Below are positions 46,601 to 55,600 of a DNA stretch of 64,000 bases, in pieces. Numbering within the stretch: the first letter of the stretch is position 1; each line of letters opens with the position of its first letter. The stretch lies in contig NZ_JACIFA010000011.1 in assembly GCF_014197135.1 (NCBI RefSeq), positions 1 through 64,000 on the forward strand, read 5' to 3'. The DNA comes from Sphingomonas zeae. Lineage in GTDB: Bacteria; Pseudomonadota; Alphaproteobacteria; Sphingomonadales; Sphingomonadaceae. The translations under genes were made by a program, and so were the position numbers. The notes beneath the pieces are model-generated. The model saw only the letters and a program-made list of their open reading frames with translations. It was not told the DNA's origin and made no database searches.

Positions 46601-47490
46601 TACTATCTGCGTACCCCGATCATAGGCCAGTCGTCCGGCCCTATATCGGAGGCCAGGAAGTCAATAACTCTCCGACTCATACACCCCGACGTTTCGCGAT
46701 GAACCTCAGCCACCTTGCTGAGCAAGAAGCCAGAGACAAATATCCCCATTTTCTCGCCATTATCGAAGCCAAAGTTCGTGCCGATCGAGAAGCACTTCCG
46801 CCAACCAATGCATGGAACAGAGACGTCGCAAAGCGATGGTGGCAGTTTGCGGCTGATCGCCGGGCGATCGCAGCCGCCAGCGCGAAAATTTCGAATTTCA
46901 TCGTACACAGCTGCGGCGCAACTCCGCACATAGCGTTCACAATCGCTCCCTCATCGCATTGCTTCGCCAATACTTTGGCCGTCTTTGCATTCGACAGCTA
47001 CACCGCCTTCGCCACGCTGCAATCGCGCGTGCATGAAGTCTGGGCGCGCTTCTTTGCCTCGTCCATGAAGGACGACCTCCGTTACACCCCGTCGGATTGC
47101 TTCGAGACCTTCCCGCTGCCCCCCGGTTACGCCGACGCGCCCGATCTCGAAGCCGTGGGCCTGGCCTATTACGACCACCGCGCCGCGCTGATGATCGCGC
47201 GCGATCAGGGGATGACGCCGACCTATAACCGCTTCCACCGCGCCACGGACACACAGGACGACATCGTGACCTTGCGCGCGTTGCACCACGCCGTGGATCG
47301 GGCGGTGCTCGCCGCTTATGGCTGGGACGACCTCGCCGCCGAGGCCGCGCCGGTCTTCCTCGATGCCGAGAGCGAGGACGATCACCGCTATCAGGGCCGC
47401 CTCTTCTGGCCCGCGCCGTTCCGCGACGCGGTGCTGGCGCGCCTGCTCAAGCTCAACGAGGAACGGGTCAGGATGGAGCGGATGCTGTGA
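43639..47490 (+). CDS. drmMI: DISARM adenine-specific DNA methylase DrmMI
   Basis: The 1283-residue Eco57I/PglX-like enzyme has motif I VCDPAAGSGAFLVEA (about residue 568), an internal helical insertion, and the catalytic motif IV IIGNPPFAGKN (about 810), which marks N6-adenine methylases. A specificity part makes up the C-terminus. It should mark host DNA as self. Residues of about 947-1120 (positions 46,480-47,000) are encoded by DNA of about 55% GC, while the flanks are near 70%. This is a sign that the specificity segment was acquired separately. The stop overlaps drmA (GTGA). Confidence 0.92.
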   Translation: MSGPIPGGRHDWIGYLQPVGLVVAPAALARIGLWPSPQGPADGDAVAHAVEGFADDPWAFFYTILGWPADRILRGEALPESLRIAFPEQDTLLEPHGAIPAPDGTIQLLVRIEAPALILDKRGTLPGWEATAQQRFERLLRETGVGAGVIIGASQTGRKDGPATEPVLRLVVVPRGEASGHISWPLARLGDVSGRPMLAGLKLLLDAHALFSGPPSHRLPAILAESRAAQAEVSSRLAGQVLAGLHELLRGLDAADGPRIRALAASDPDQLYKGLLTVLLRLVFILYAEDRGLMPSAPGGMAAALYEQGYALGGLHLRLRDDAALYPDTMDERRGAWGRLLALFRLVDRGHPSGFMQARGGQLFSEAAFPFLLGRDTHDAPEQVLPVGDGYILRVLDSLLMLKGERVAYRALSVEQIGSVYEAVMGFTVQRAASLMLAVRAGKGNKVPVWVDLEALAATKPSERERTLKLWTGRAAWPAAVSRSLREAGDATALAAALAPVTDARAAPRGPVAAGTPILQPTDERRRTGSHYTPASLTRPIVAHALAPAFARIGPDAGPAQVLDLKVCDPAAGSGAFLVEACRQLGERLVAAWTRWPDQRPTIPADEDDLLHAKRLVAQHCLRGVDRNPLAIDLAKLSLWLETLASAHEFTFLDAVLRCGDSLVGLPNPNIIAVTWDKVSGQQGFVEAIVREGIDAAAQLRRLMRVEAEIAPYAVQEQRHRAATLALERAQLVADGILWSYFTGTTARERAARLIEVQQCVLSPTPASWARLQACRDELRTAPIDVTGFHWELEFEDVFNRPDPGFDAIIGNPPFAGKNTIAAGHAAAYPDWLKTLHPGAHGNADLAAHFFRRAFGLLRRGGAFGLIATNTIRQGDTRETGLARILAEGGTIFRAVSRYRWEGEAAVVVAQVFVAKGVSVETPVLDDRPVRRISAYLMEGDLDGSPAALRENAGKAFQGAILLGAGFTFDDQLAASGKTSTIADLNAILSAYPDHRPVVRPYIGGQEVNNSPTHTPRRFAMNLSHLAEQEARDKYPHFLAIIEAKVRADREALPPTNAWNRDVAKRWWQFAADRRAIAAASAKISNFIVHSCGATPHIAFTIAPSSHCFANTLAVFAFDSYTAFATLQSRVHEVWARFFASSMKDDLRYTPSDCFETFPLPPGYADAPDLEAVGLAYYDHRAALMIARDQGMTPTYNRFHRATDTQDDIVTLRALHHAVDRAVLAAYGWDDLAAEAAPVFLDAESEDDHRYQGRLFWPAPFRDAVLARLLKLNEERVRMERML
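46480..47000. other. Low-GC patch within drmMI
   Basis: Counted in 60-base lines, GC here is 50-60%, against 67-72% in the lines before 46,320 and after 47,300. Reading frame and domain continuity are intact. The patch lies beyond the catalytic motifs, where a target-recognition domain is expected. Confidence 0.6.
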
Positions 47491-50400
47491 ACGCGGCGGG
47501 CGTGCGCGCGGAGATGGTGCGGCGGTCGCGCCGCAACCTGATCGGCCCAAGTGAGGCGGACGACCATGATCTGCTCGCCGAGCGGCTTCCGCCCGGGGAA
47601 AATCCTTCGCGCTGGTATCTGGCAGGCTTCATCGCGCCCTCCGGCGAGCTGACGCAGGAACCCGCCGCCGACAGTGAATGGGACGAGGTCGACGGCATCC
47701 TCTCCGATGTCGAGGCGTTCGGCGCGGGCGGTGCGGCGGGCGATCACGACGAACCCGAGGCTCCGGCCGCGCGGCGGCGCTTCCTGCCCAGTTCGATCGG
47801 GCTGTCGACCATGGTCGATCCCCGGGTCCGGGCGCTGGAGGTCGCGATCGACTGGGGCGATTATGTGCCCGAGCCGCCGCTGCCGCTCGACATACTGGAG
47901 AGCGGTGGCGAGCCCGGCCATACCCCGATCAGCTGGCGGCGCGTGGCGCGCGAGCACCGCATCACCCTGCCCATCCCACGCGAGGATGCGGGCGTCGCGC
48001 ATCATCCCCTGCCCGGCACCGCCGCCACCGCGCGGCCCGGCGGTGCGCTGGAACTGGCGATCCGCGCGCGGCCCTTTGCGCTGCATCTGGCCGATGGGTC
48101 GCGGCGCATGGTGCAGGTCGTCACCGTCTTCCTGGTCAACAAGCGGCTGGAGCCCGCCTCGCGCTACCGCGATCTCGCTTATGCCTTCCAGGTGCGGCTG
48201 TCGCTGCGCTGCGAAACCGGGTTCGTCGCGCAGCATGACCTGTCGCGGATCGCACGCGACGACTGGGACGACCAGTTGGCCGACCTGCATTATCGCGACA
48301 GCGCCGCCTATGCCGCCGGGCTCGGCTGCGCGGCGGCGCATGTCGCGGATGCGAACGGCTGCGTGCGCGGCGTCCACACCACGCACTTGCCCCGCGCCGC
48401 CGTCGAGCGGACCGTGGCGGCCGCCGTGCCGGGCGTCGTCTTCGGCATGGACGCGCTAGCGACACTGTCGAGCGAGGACGGACAGGCGTTGCAGGCCGCG
48501 CTCACCCCGCTGGTCACGGGCTATCACGAATGGGCGGACGACCAGCGTGCGGCGGCCACCGCACCCGATCTGGCCAGCGCCAGCCAGCGCGCTCGGACCG
48601 CCGCCACGCTGATCGCCGCGCAGGACGAAGCGCGCGAGCGCATCGCCGCCGGGATCGCGCTGCTGGCCGAGGATGCGCAGGTCCGCCTCGCCTTCGAGAT
48701 CGCCAACCGCGCGGTCGCCGACGCCACCCGTGCGCGCCGCCCGACCGACACGACGCCCGCGTGGCGACCATTCCAGCTCGCCTTCATCCTGCTCAACCTG
48801 TCGGGCATGGCCGACAAGCGCCATCCCGACCGCGACATCGCCGACCTGCTGTTCTTCCCGACCGGCGGCGGCAAGACCGAGGCCTATCTGGGCCTCGCCG
48901 CCTTTACCATTGCGCTTAGGCGGCTGGGGGCGAGCGGGCTGCTGGGCGCGGGCGTGTCGGTCATCATGCGCTATACGCTGCGGCTGCTGACGCTGGACCA
49001 GCTGGGCCGCGCCGCCGGACTGGTCTGCGCGCTGGAACTGTTGCGCGACGGCCCCGACTATCGCGATGAGGCCGGACGGCGGAGATTGGGCGAGTGGCCG
49101 ATCGAGATCGGGCTATGGGTCGGCTCGGACGCCAGCCCCAACAAGCTGGGTGGCAAGGGCGACCGGACGGAGGGCACCGCCGTCAAGCGCGTGCGCGCCT
49201 ATACCAGCGGCCGCGACACCCGCGCCCCCGCGCCGATCAAGGCCTGCCAGTGGTGCGGCACAGCCTTCACCCCACAAAGCTTCCGCTGCGTTCCCAACGC
49301 CGATGCGCCAACCAATCTGGAGCTGCGCTGCGCCTCACTGACCTGTCCCTTTACCGGCGACCGCGCGCTGCCGGTGGTGACGGTGGACGAGGCCATTTAC
49401 CGCCGCCTGCCCGCCTTTCTGATCGCGACGATCGACAAGTTCGCCGCCCTGCCCTGGAACGGTCAGGCAGGCGCGTTCTTCGGCCATGTCGACCGCGCCG
49501 ACGACACCGGCTTTTATGGCGGGGCCGAGCCGGGTCAGGGCCGTGCGCTGGATGGAGGCCACCGGCTCGATCCGCCCGATCTGGTGGTGCAGGACGAGCT
49601 TCACCTGATCTCCGGCCCGCTCGGCACTGTCGCCGGGCTGTACGAGGCGGCGATCGACCGGCTGGCGACCCGTGAGATAGCCGGACAACGGGTGCGGCCC
49701 AAGATCGTCGCCTCTACCGCCACCGTCCGCCGCGCCAGCGATCAGATCCGTGCGCTGTTCGACCGCGACCGCACCCGCATCTTTCCACCGCCCGGACTCG
49801 ACCGGCGCGACAGCTTCTTCGCGCTGACCCGGGCCGAGAGCGAGGCCGATCCGGCGCGCTGGTATGTCGGGCTGGCGGCGGCGGGGCGTGGGCCGAAGCT
49901 GGTCTTCCTCCAGGCGCTGGTGACGCTGCTGGGGGCCGCGCAGGCCATGGCCGAGGATGGCGACGAGGCCGACGCCTATCGCACCGCGCTCTGCTATTTC
50001 AACGCGCTGCGCGAACTGGGCGGCGCGCGGCGGATCGTCGAGGACGAGGTGGCCGCCCGGCTCGCCCGCTACGGTGCGCAGCGACGGCGTCTGGAGCCGT
50101 CCGACCGCCCCTTTGCCGACCGCGTGCTCGGCGAGCCAGTCGAACTGACCTCGCGCGTGTCGACCGATCGGGTGGCGGCGGCGAAACGGCGGCTGGAGGC
50201 GACCTTCGACAGTGCGGAAGACCAGCCCGTCGATGTCGCGCTGGCGACCAACATGATCTCGGTGGGACTGGACATCGACCGGCTGGGCCTGATGCTGGTG
50301 CAGGGACAGCCCAAGACGGCCGCCGAATATATCCAGGCGACCAGCCGTGTCGGCCGCAACCCCGCCCGGCCCGGCCTGGTCGTCGTGGTGCTCAACGTCC

Positions 50401-50927
50401 ATCGCCCGCGCGACCGGATGCATTTCGAGCAGTTCGGCCATTTCCACGACACCTTCTACCGCGCGGTGGAGGCGACCAGCGTCACCCCCTGGTCGCCGCG
50501 CGCGCTGGACCGCACGCTGGCCGCGATCGTGGTGGCGATCGCCCGGCATCTCGACCCCGCACTCACTCCCGCCAGCGCGGTCGATGCGCTGGCCACCTTG
50601 CCCGCGACGCGCGAGGCCGTGGTCCGGCACCTGGTCGAGCGCGCGCCATCGGAGGTGCGCGACACGCTGGCCGCGCAGATCGAAACGCTGCTCAACGACT
50701 GGGCCGCCATCGCCGCCGAACAGACCGCCGCCGGGGGCCGCTTCACCTATGGCGACCGGCCGCACCGGCTGCTGCATCCGCCGCTCGACCCGGCGCTGGA
50801 ACATCTTCCCCCCGAGCAGCGCCGCTTCCAGGCCGGATGGAGCATGCGCGACGTCGAACCCGGCGTCCGGATCAAGCCTCGCGGCCCCGATGGCGAACGG
50901 GTCGGCGGCGCGGGAGACATGGCATGA
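47487..50927 (+). CDS. drmA: DISARM helicase DrmA
   Basis: The 1146-residue protein starts at a GTG overlapping the drmMI stop. It has Walker A FFPTGGGKTEAYL (about 454), a zinc-ribbon-like insertion with CQWC, RCV and RCASLTC (about 585-625), a DELH motif VVQDELHLISG (about 701), and helicase motifs ATNMISVGLDIDRLG and QATSRVGR. This is the DrmA layout, which forms the DrmAB complex with the DUF1998 protein encoded next. The complex binds DNA with 5' overhangs and is held inactive by a loop until triggered, according to published work on other DISARM systems. Confidence 0.92.
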   Translation: MNAAGVRAEMVRRSRRNLIGPSEADDHDLLAERLPPGENPSRWYLAGFIAPSGELTQEPAADSEWDEVDGILSDVEAFGAGGAAGDHDEPEAPAARRRFLPSSIGLSTMVDPRVRALEVAIDWGDYVPEPPLPLDILESGGEPGHTPISWRRVAREHRITLPIPREDAGVAHHPLPGTAATARPGGALELAIRARPFALHLADGSRRMVQVVTVFLVNKRLEPASRYRDLAYAFQVRLSLRCETGFVAQHDLSRIARDDWDDQLADLHYRDSAAYAAGLGCAAAHVADANGCVRGVHTTHLPRAAVERTVAAAVPGVVFGMDALATLSSEDGQALQAALTPLVTGYHEWADDQRAAATAPDLASASQRARTAATLIAAQDEARERIAAGIALLAEDAQVRLAFEIANRAVADATRARRPTDTTPAWRPFQLAFILLNLSGMADKRHPDRDIADLLFFPTGGGKTEAYLGLAAFTIALRRLGASGLLGAGVSVIMRYTLRLLTLDQLGRAAGLVCALELLRDGPDYRDEAGRRRLGEWPIEIGLWVGSDASPNKLGGKGDRTEGTAVKRVRAYTSGRDTRAPAPIKACQWCGTAFTPQSFRCVPNADAPTNLELRCASLTCPFTGDRALPVVTVDEAIYRRLPAFLIATIDKFAALPWNGQAGAFFGHVDRADDTGFYGGAEPGQGRALDGGHRLDPPDLVVQDELHLISGPLGTVAGLYEAAIDRLATREIAGQRVRPKIVASTATVRRASDQIRALFDRDRTRIFPPPGLDRRDSFFALTRAESEADPARWYVGLAAAGRGPKLVFLQALVTLLGAAQAMAEDGDEADAYRTALCYFNALRELGGARRIVEDEVAARLARYGAQRRRLEPSDRPFADRVLGEPVELTSRVSTDRVAAAKRRLEATFDSAEDQPVDVALATNMISVGLDIDRLGLMLVQGQPKTAAEYIQATSRVGRNPARPGLVVVVLNVHRPRDRMHFEQFGHFHDTFYRAVEATSVTPWSPRALDRTLAAIVVAIARHLDPALTPASAVDALATLPATREAVVRHLVERAPSEVRDTLAAQIETLLNDWAAIAAEQTAAGGRFTYGDRPHRLLHPPLDPALEHLPPEQRRFQAGWSMRDVEPGVRIKPRGPDGERVGGAGDMA

Positions 50928-52783
50928 CGACCAAGCCGATTACGCTGCGACAGTCGCAGCTCATCACCGCCTTCGGCCCCGGCGCGATGGTCGACCTGCC
51001 CACCCGATCGGTGGTCATCGGCGGGCTGGACCTGTGGCACATGCGCGAGCGCGGCAGCTGGCAGCCGATCCATGAACCCCGCGCGACCGCCGTGCTGGAA
51101 ACGCTGCTGCGCGCAGGCGGGCGGCTGGCCGACGATGCCCGCCTGACCCTGCGCACGCCGCCCGCCGATCGCGACAGCACGGGCGCGGCGACCGAGCCGC
51201 CCGGCATCGAGGCGCGCATCTTCCCCGCCTGGTTCGTCGCGCGCGATGCCGAGGAGGTCGGCGATGTCCGCCGCCGTCGCCTGGTCCGCTGGCACGATCT
51301 CGACCCGCGCGGGCGCAACATGCTGGTCGACGATGACGGCCGCCGCGTGCCGGTGACGCCGATCCGCTTCGTCGCGGGGTGCCGCAAGGGGCATTTGCAG
51401 GACATTCACTGGGCACAGGTCGTCCATATCGGCATGGAAGGGCGCTGCATCCAGCCGCTCTGGCTGGAGGAGCGCGGCACCTCGGGCGATCCCGCCTCGA
51501 CCCGCGTGGTCTGCGGCTGCGGCGCGGCGCTGTCGCTGCGCGATGCGCAGGCGACAGGCCTGCTCGGCGGATGCCGGGGGCGTCGCCCCTGGCTGCGCAC
51601 CGACGAACCGGGCGCGTGCAGCGAAAATCTGCGCTTCCTCACCCGCACCGCGACCAATGCCTATTTCCCGCAGGTGCTGACCGTCATCTCGCTGCCCGCC
51701 GCCGAGGACGAGCTGTCGCGGCTGGTCGAGGCGCATATGGACGCGATCGACTGGGTGACGTGCGAGACGGAGATGGCGATGGCGCGGCGCTCCAACCCCG
51801 CGCTGCGTGCCGCGCTCGCCGGGTGGAGCGACGCCGATGTCGTCACCCGCATCGGCCAGTTGCGCCTGAGCGGCAACCAGTCGCTGGCCAAGGCCCCCAA
51901 GGTCGCCGAGTTCGACCTGCTCGCCTCCGGCCAGCCGCACATCGGCATCGACGCGCCCGACGCCCGGCTCCACGCCCGCACCCTGACCCGCGCCGAATGG
52001 GATGGCGAGCGCCCCCGCCTCGCCCCGATCGCCTCGGCCGTGGCGGTCGACCGGCTGCGCGAAGTCGCCTGCCTCTATGGCTTCACCCGGTTCGAGGCCG
52101 CGCCGACCGCCACCGATGGCGATCTGGAGGAGCTCTACCTGGCGGTCGAGGGTGCCGCGCTCGCCACCGAGCTGGAATGGCTGCCCGCGGTCGAGCATCG
52201 CGGCGAAGGCATCTTCTTGCGCTTCGACCCAGAGGTCATTCGCGACTGGCTGTCCCGCCCGGCGGTGCAGCGGCGCGGCGAGGCGCTATACCGGGGATGG
52301 GATCGGTGGCGCGCCGGGCAATTTTACGGCGCACGGCTGCAATTTCCGCGTCTGGCCTATTATGCCATGCACGGTTTTTCCCATGCGCTGATGAACGAGA
52401 TCGCGCTCGACTGCGGCTATCCCGCGACCGCGCTCAAGGAACGGCTCTATGCGATCGTCGATGACGAGGGCGAGCGGTTTGGCCTGCTGATCTACACCGC
52501 CTCGACCGGCACGCAGGGAACGCTGGGCGGGCTGGTCGCCGTGCTCCCTCGGCTGGGCGCGATCGCCGAGCGGGCGCTGGACCGGCTGGCGCTGTGCTCG
52601 GGCGACCCCATCTGCGCCGAGCATGACCCGGACGCCCACACCGACGAGCGCGCGCTGAGCGGTGCCGCCTGTCACAGCTGCCTGCTGGTCGCCGAGACAA
52701 GTTGCGAGGCGCGCAACCTCTATCTGGATCGGGCGCTCACCGCGCAGACGCTGTCGGCGGGCGGAACGGGGTTGTTTGAGTGA
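50924..52783 (+). CDS. drmB: DISARM DUF1998 protein DrmB
   Basis: The 619-residue protein begins MTTKPITLRQSQLITAFGPG, and the LITAFGPGAMVDLP motif is the hallmark of DrmB. The middle part has a cysteine cluster (VCGCGAAL, GGCRGRRPW, CSENL). The C-terminal DUF1998 domain ends with a further cysteine set (GAACHSCLLVAETSCEARN). It acts with DrmA on phage DNA. The ATG at 50924 overlaps drmA by four bases. No drmC (phospholipase-D-type nuclease) follows; 131 bases downstream the Cascade operon starts on the same strand. Confidence 0.92.
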   Translation: MTTKPITLRQSQLITAFGPGAMVDLPTRSVVIGGLDLWHMRERGSWQPIHEPRATAVLETLLRAGGRLADDARLTLRTPPADRDSTGAATEPPGIEARIFPAWFVARDAEEVGDVRRRRLVRWHDLDPRGRNMLVDDDGRRVPVTPIRFVAGCRKGHLQDIHWAQVVHIGMEGRCIQPLWLEERGTSGDPASTRVVCGCGAALSLRDAQATGLLGGCRGRRPWLRTDEPGACSENLRFLTRTATNAYFPQVLTVISLPAAEDELSRLVEAHMDAIDWVTCETEMAMARRSNPALRAALAGWSDADVVTRIGQLRLSGNQSLAKAPKVAEFDLLASGQPHIGIDAPDARLHARTLTRAEWDGERPRLAPIASAVAVDRLREVACLYGFTRFEAAPTATDGDLEELYLAVEGAALATELEWLPAVEHRGEGIFLRFDPEVIRDWLSRPAVQRRGEALYRGWDRWRAGQFYGARLQFPRLAYYAMHGFSHALMNEIALDCGYPATALKERLYAIVDDEGERFGLLIYTASTGTQGTLGGLVAVLPRLGAIAERALDRLALCSGDPICAEHDPDAHTDERALSGAACHSCLLVAETSCEARNLYLDRALTAQTLSAGGTGLFE

Positions 52784-52914
52784 GTATGGGATCAGCAACA
52801 TCCAGATCGGACACAATCTCCATTTTCGACATGAAAATAATCACATCCCGACTGCCAATGCCGGATTGACGACGATCAGGGAACCCACTCTATTAGCCAA
52901 ATAGGGGGAGCTGC
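52784..52914 (+). promoter_or_regulatory. Gap between drmB and cas8e, probable Cascade promoter
   Basis: This 131-base stretch is AT-richer than the flanks and has no open frame. It holds an inverted repeat, ATTTTC (52822-52827) with GAAAAT (52833-52838), and ends in AGGGGGAG just before the cas8e ATG. It should carry the Cascade promoter or a weak terminator for the DISARM transcript. Confidence 0.4.
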
Positions 52915-54414
52915 ATGATCGAATGGCGTGATAGCGAAGACCGGGATCATGGTGGCAGCCTGTTCGCGGCATTTGCGGCGCTGGCGCGCGGGGAGGCATG
53001 GAGCTTTCCCGCTCTTCGCCCGCATCAGCGCGAACCCTGGCACAGCTTTACCGTACAGGTCGCCGCGCTGGCGCTGATCCGTGCTGGGCTGGACACGCTG
53101 CCCGATAGCGAAGCGGCGTGGCGCGACCTGCTGATCGGCCTGACGCCGGAATGGCCGGATGGCGAGGCGTGGGAGCTGGTCGTTGACGACTGGTCGAAAC
53201 CAGCGCTGCTGCAACCGCCCACCGTCGCGGCGACCGACCGAGCGGCCTATAAGAACCGGCTGGCGACGCCCGACGCGCTCGACATGCTTGTCACCGCGAA
53301 GAATCATGATGTGAAGCAAGAGCGCATGATCGGCGCGAGTGAGCAAGACTGGCTGTTCGCGCTGGTGACGCTCCAGACGACCGAGGGCTTTCTGGGCGCG
53401 GGCAATTACGGCGTCTCGCGGATGAATGGCGGTTTCGCCAGCCGCATGAGCCTGGGCGTGCGGCCCGGAGGTGGTGCGGCGGCGGGGTTCCGGCGCGATG
53501 TACTGCGGCTGGTCGACCATGGCCGTGCTCGATCTGAACGGCGCGGCGGTGTGCCCTTGCTCTGGACCGTGCCATGGGACGGTACGGTGTCGCTCAACTA
53601 TGGCGATCTCGACGAACTCTATGTCGAAATCTGCCGCCGGGTACGGCTTGAGCGGGCGGACGACGGCGTCATCGCGGCGCGGGCGGCGGGATCGAAATGC
53701 GCGCGGGTCGCCGCTGCCGAGTTGAAGGGCATGACCGAAGACCCCTGGGCGCCGATCAAGGCCGATCGCTCGTCCAGCCATACGCCGACGGGCGCAGGCT
53801 TCGGCTATCGCCAGATGGCCACCCTGCTCGATGCGAAGAAGATCGTCCGCCCGCTGCTGTCCGAGCCGCATAACGGCGATGCAAGCGAGGGCCTGTCGAT
53901 CGTGGCGGCCGCACTGGTGCGAGGACAGGGCAAGACCGAAGGGCTTCACCGCCGCAGCGTGCCCGTCAGCCGCTGGGAAACGATCAGCGCCTATGAGGAA
54001 GCGCCGCTCGATCGGATCGGCGCGGTCGCCGAAAAGCGCGCGGGGGAAGCGAATGAGGCGAGCCGCCGTCTCGGCCGCGCGCTGATCTCGCTGGTGCAGG
54101 GCGGTCCCGAAAAGGCGCGGCTGGACGATGATGCCGCCAAGAAGAAGACCGAGCGCTGGCTGGAACAGTTCAATCGCATGGTGGACGGCGAATTCTTCGA
54201 CGCGCCATTCTGGGCGGAAGCGGCGGGGGATGAGGCCAATCACCGGTCGGACTGGCGAAATCGCCTATACGGCATTGCATGCGATGTGTTCGACACCGCA
54301 ATTAAAGCCGTCCCCCGCACCGAGGTACGACGCATTCGCGCCATTGCCAGGGCGCGCTCTTTTCTCGACGGTCAAATGAGGAAGTGGATCAACGAGGTGC
54401 AGCATGGTGAATGA
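52915..54414 (+). CDS. cas8e: Type I-E Cascade large subunit Cas8e (Cse1/CasA)
   Basis: The 499-residue protein matches Cse1/CasA in length and order. It has an N-terminal PAM-recognising domain with GGSLFAAFAALARG, SFPALRPHQREPWHSF, and the L-loop neighbourhood WDGTVSLNY, followed by a C-terminal four-helix bundle (about 370-499). It recognises the PAM and recruits Cas3. A strong ribosome site precedes it. Its stop overlaps cse2 by 11 bases. The upstream neighbour drmB is on the same strand, so Cascade may be read partly from the DISARM promoter. Confidence 0.92.
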   Translation: MIEWRDSEDRDHGGSLFAAFAALARGEAWSFPALRPHQREPWHSFTVQVAALALIRAGLDTLPDSEAAWRDLLIGLTPEWPDGEAWELVVDDWSKPALLQPPTVAATDRAAYKNRLATPDALDMLVTAKNHDVKQERMIGASEQDWLFALVTLQTTEGFLGAGNYGVSRMNGGFASRMSLGVRPGGGAAAGFRRDVLRLVDHGRARSERRGGVPLLWTVPWDGTVSLNYGDLDELYVEICRRVRLERADDGVIAARAAGSKCARVAAAELKGMTEDPWAPIKADRSSSHTPTGAGFGYRQMATLLDAKKIVRPLLSEPHNGDASEGLSIVAAALVRGQGKTEGLHRRSVPVSRWETISAYEEAPLDRIGAVAEKRAGEANEASRRLGRALISLVQGGPEKARLDDDAAKKKTERWLEQFNRMVDGEFFDAPFWAEAAGDEANHRSDWRNRLYGIACDVFDTAIKAVPRTEVRRIRAIARARSFLDGQMRKWINEVQHGE

Positions 54415-55600
54415 AGATGAAGCTGCTGATGACGCGCCAGCCGACACCTCTCAAAAGCGATCAGACTGGATGGTCGAAATCAGCAAGCAATTCGGTTCAC
54501 GGGATCGCGATCTTAGGGGTGCGCCCCCGACAATGTCATCTGGCGACCGCGCCGCTTTGAGGCGCATGGATCTGAAGCGGGAACATGTAGTCGATGTGGC
54601 GGTGATCAAGCTCCTCACCGAGGTCAAAATTCCTCGGCATGTTCAGATGCTCGATTGGCAACGCTGGCGGATGATCGCGCATATCGCAGCCATATTGTCT
54701 GGCACGGGCAAGTTGACGGCTCACGCACCCTTCCGGCGATTTGGTGCAGTTCTCAACGAGGCGGGTTATTCAGAAAACCGCCTGTTACGCCTGCTGTCCA
54801 CCCACGGCGACGCCCTTTACGATCAGGTGTACCGAGCGACACGCATCATCGCGCAAAAGGGCAAACAGCCTGTCGATCTATGGACGATGTACCACCTATT
54901 GGACCCTGACCAGAAGCAGGCTGAAAGAGCCCGCATTCGCATAGCTCAAGATTATTATACTGCCGAAGTGGCCGATAAGGGGGACGTCGAGTGACGACTG
55001 ACATCACGCACGGCGCGACGCCGAAGTTCATCCAAATCCATTTCCTAGCCGCTTGGCCAGGCGCCCTGCTTAACCGCGACGATGCCGGACTTTCCAAGCG
55101 CCTGCCATTCGGCGACGCCATTCGCACGCGCATCTCGTCTCAGTGCTTGAAAAGGCATTGGCGGGTAGCGGATGATCGTCACGCAATCGAAAAGCTCGCT
55201 GAGCAAAACGGGATCGAAGGCGTTCGATCCAAGATGGCGATCGAACGTCAGGTCACGGGGCCTTTGCGAGCACGGTTCGACAAGGACATGGTCGATGCGG
55301 TCGAGAACGCCTTTATTGCAAAGTTCTACGGTAAAAATGCCGGTGATAAGCAACAGCGCCAGGCGCTGCTTTTTGGCCGTCCAGAGATCAACTGGATGCG
55401 GGAGGAAGCCGATCGTCTCCTGTCTGAAAGCGCGAGCACAGCAGGCGTAAAAGCCGCCGCGGAAGTCTGGGTCAAGGAACAAAAGAATAACCTCAACCAA
55501 CTTCGCGATCAGAACCTGCTAGCCGCCTCGCTGGAAGCCGCTTTGTTCGGGCGGATGGTGACGAGCGACACCAAGGCAAACCGTGATGCCGCAATCCATG
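54400..55600. other. Low-GC patch across cse2 and the first half of cas7e
   Basis: GC counted per 60-base line is about 50-58% over most of this stretch and rises to 62-80% from about 55,600 on into cas5e and cas6e. The frames stay intact. It suggests that this part of the operon was replaced from another source. Confidence 0.5.
54404..54994 (+). CDS. cse2: Type I-E Cascade small subunit Cse2 (CasB)
   Basis: The 196-residue, mainly helical protein follows the Cse2 pattern (LRRMDLKREHV, WRMIAHIAAIL, FGAVLNEAGYSENRLLRLLSTHGD). It stabilises the target strand in Cascade. DNA here falls to about 50-55% GC, below its neighbours, and codon choice has more A- and T-ending codons. It overlaps cas7e by four bases. 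Confidence 0.9.
   Translation: MVNEDEAADDAPADTSQKRSDWMVEISKQFGSRDRDLRGAPPTMSSGDRAALRRMDLKREHVVDVAVIKLLTEVKIPRHVQMLDWQRWRMIAHIAAILSGTGKLTAHAPFRRFGAVLNEAGYSENRLLRLLSTHGDALYDQVYRATRIIAQKGKQPVDLWTMYHLLDPDQKQAERARIRIAQDYYTAEVADKGDVE

Noticed and set aside
40445-52783. A BREX or ordinary type IIG/III restriction system as the identity of the four genes
   Set aside because: There is no pglZ, brxC or brxL. The DUF1998 protein with the LITAFGPGAMVDLP motif together with the SNF2 helicase, methylase and DrmA helicase in this order is the class 1 DISARM set.
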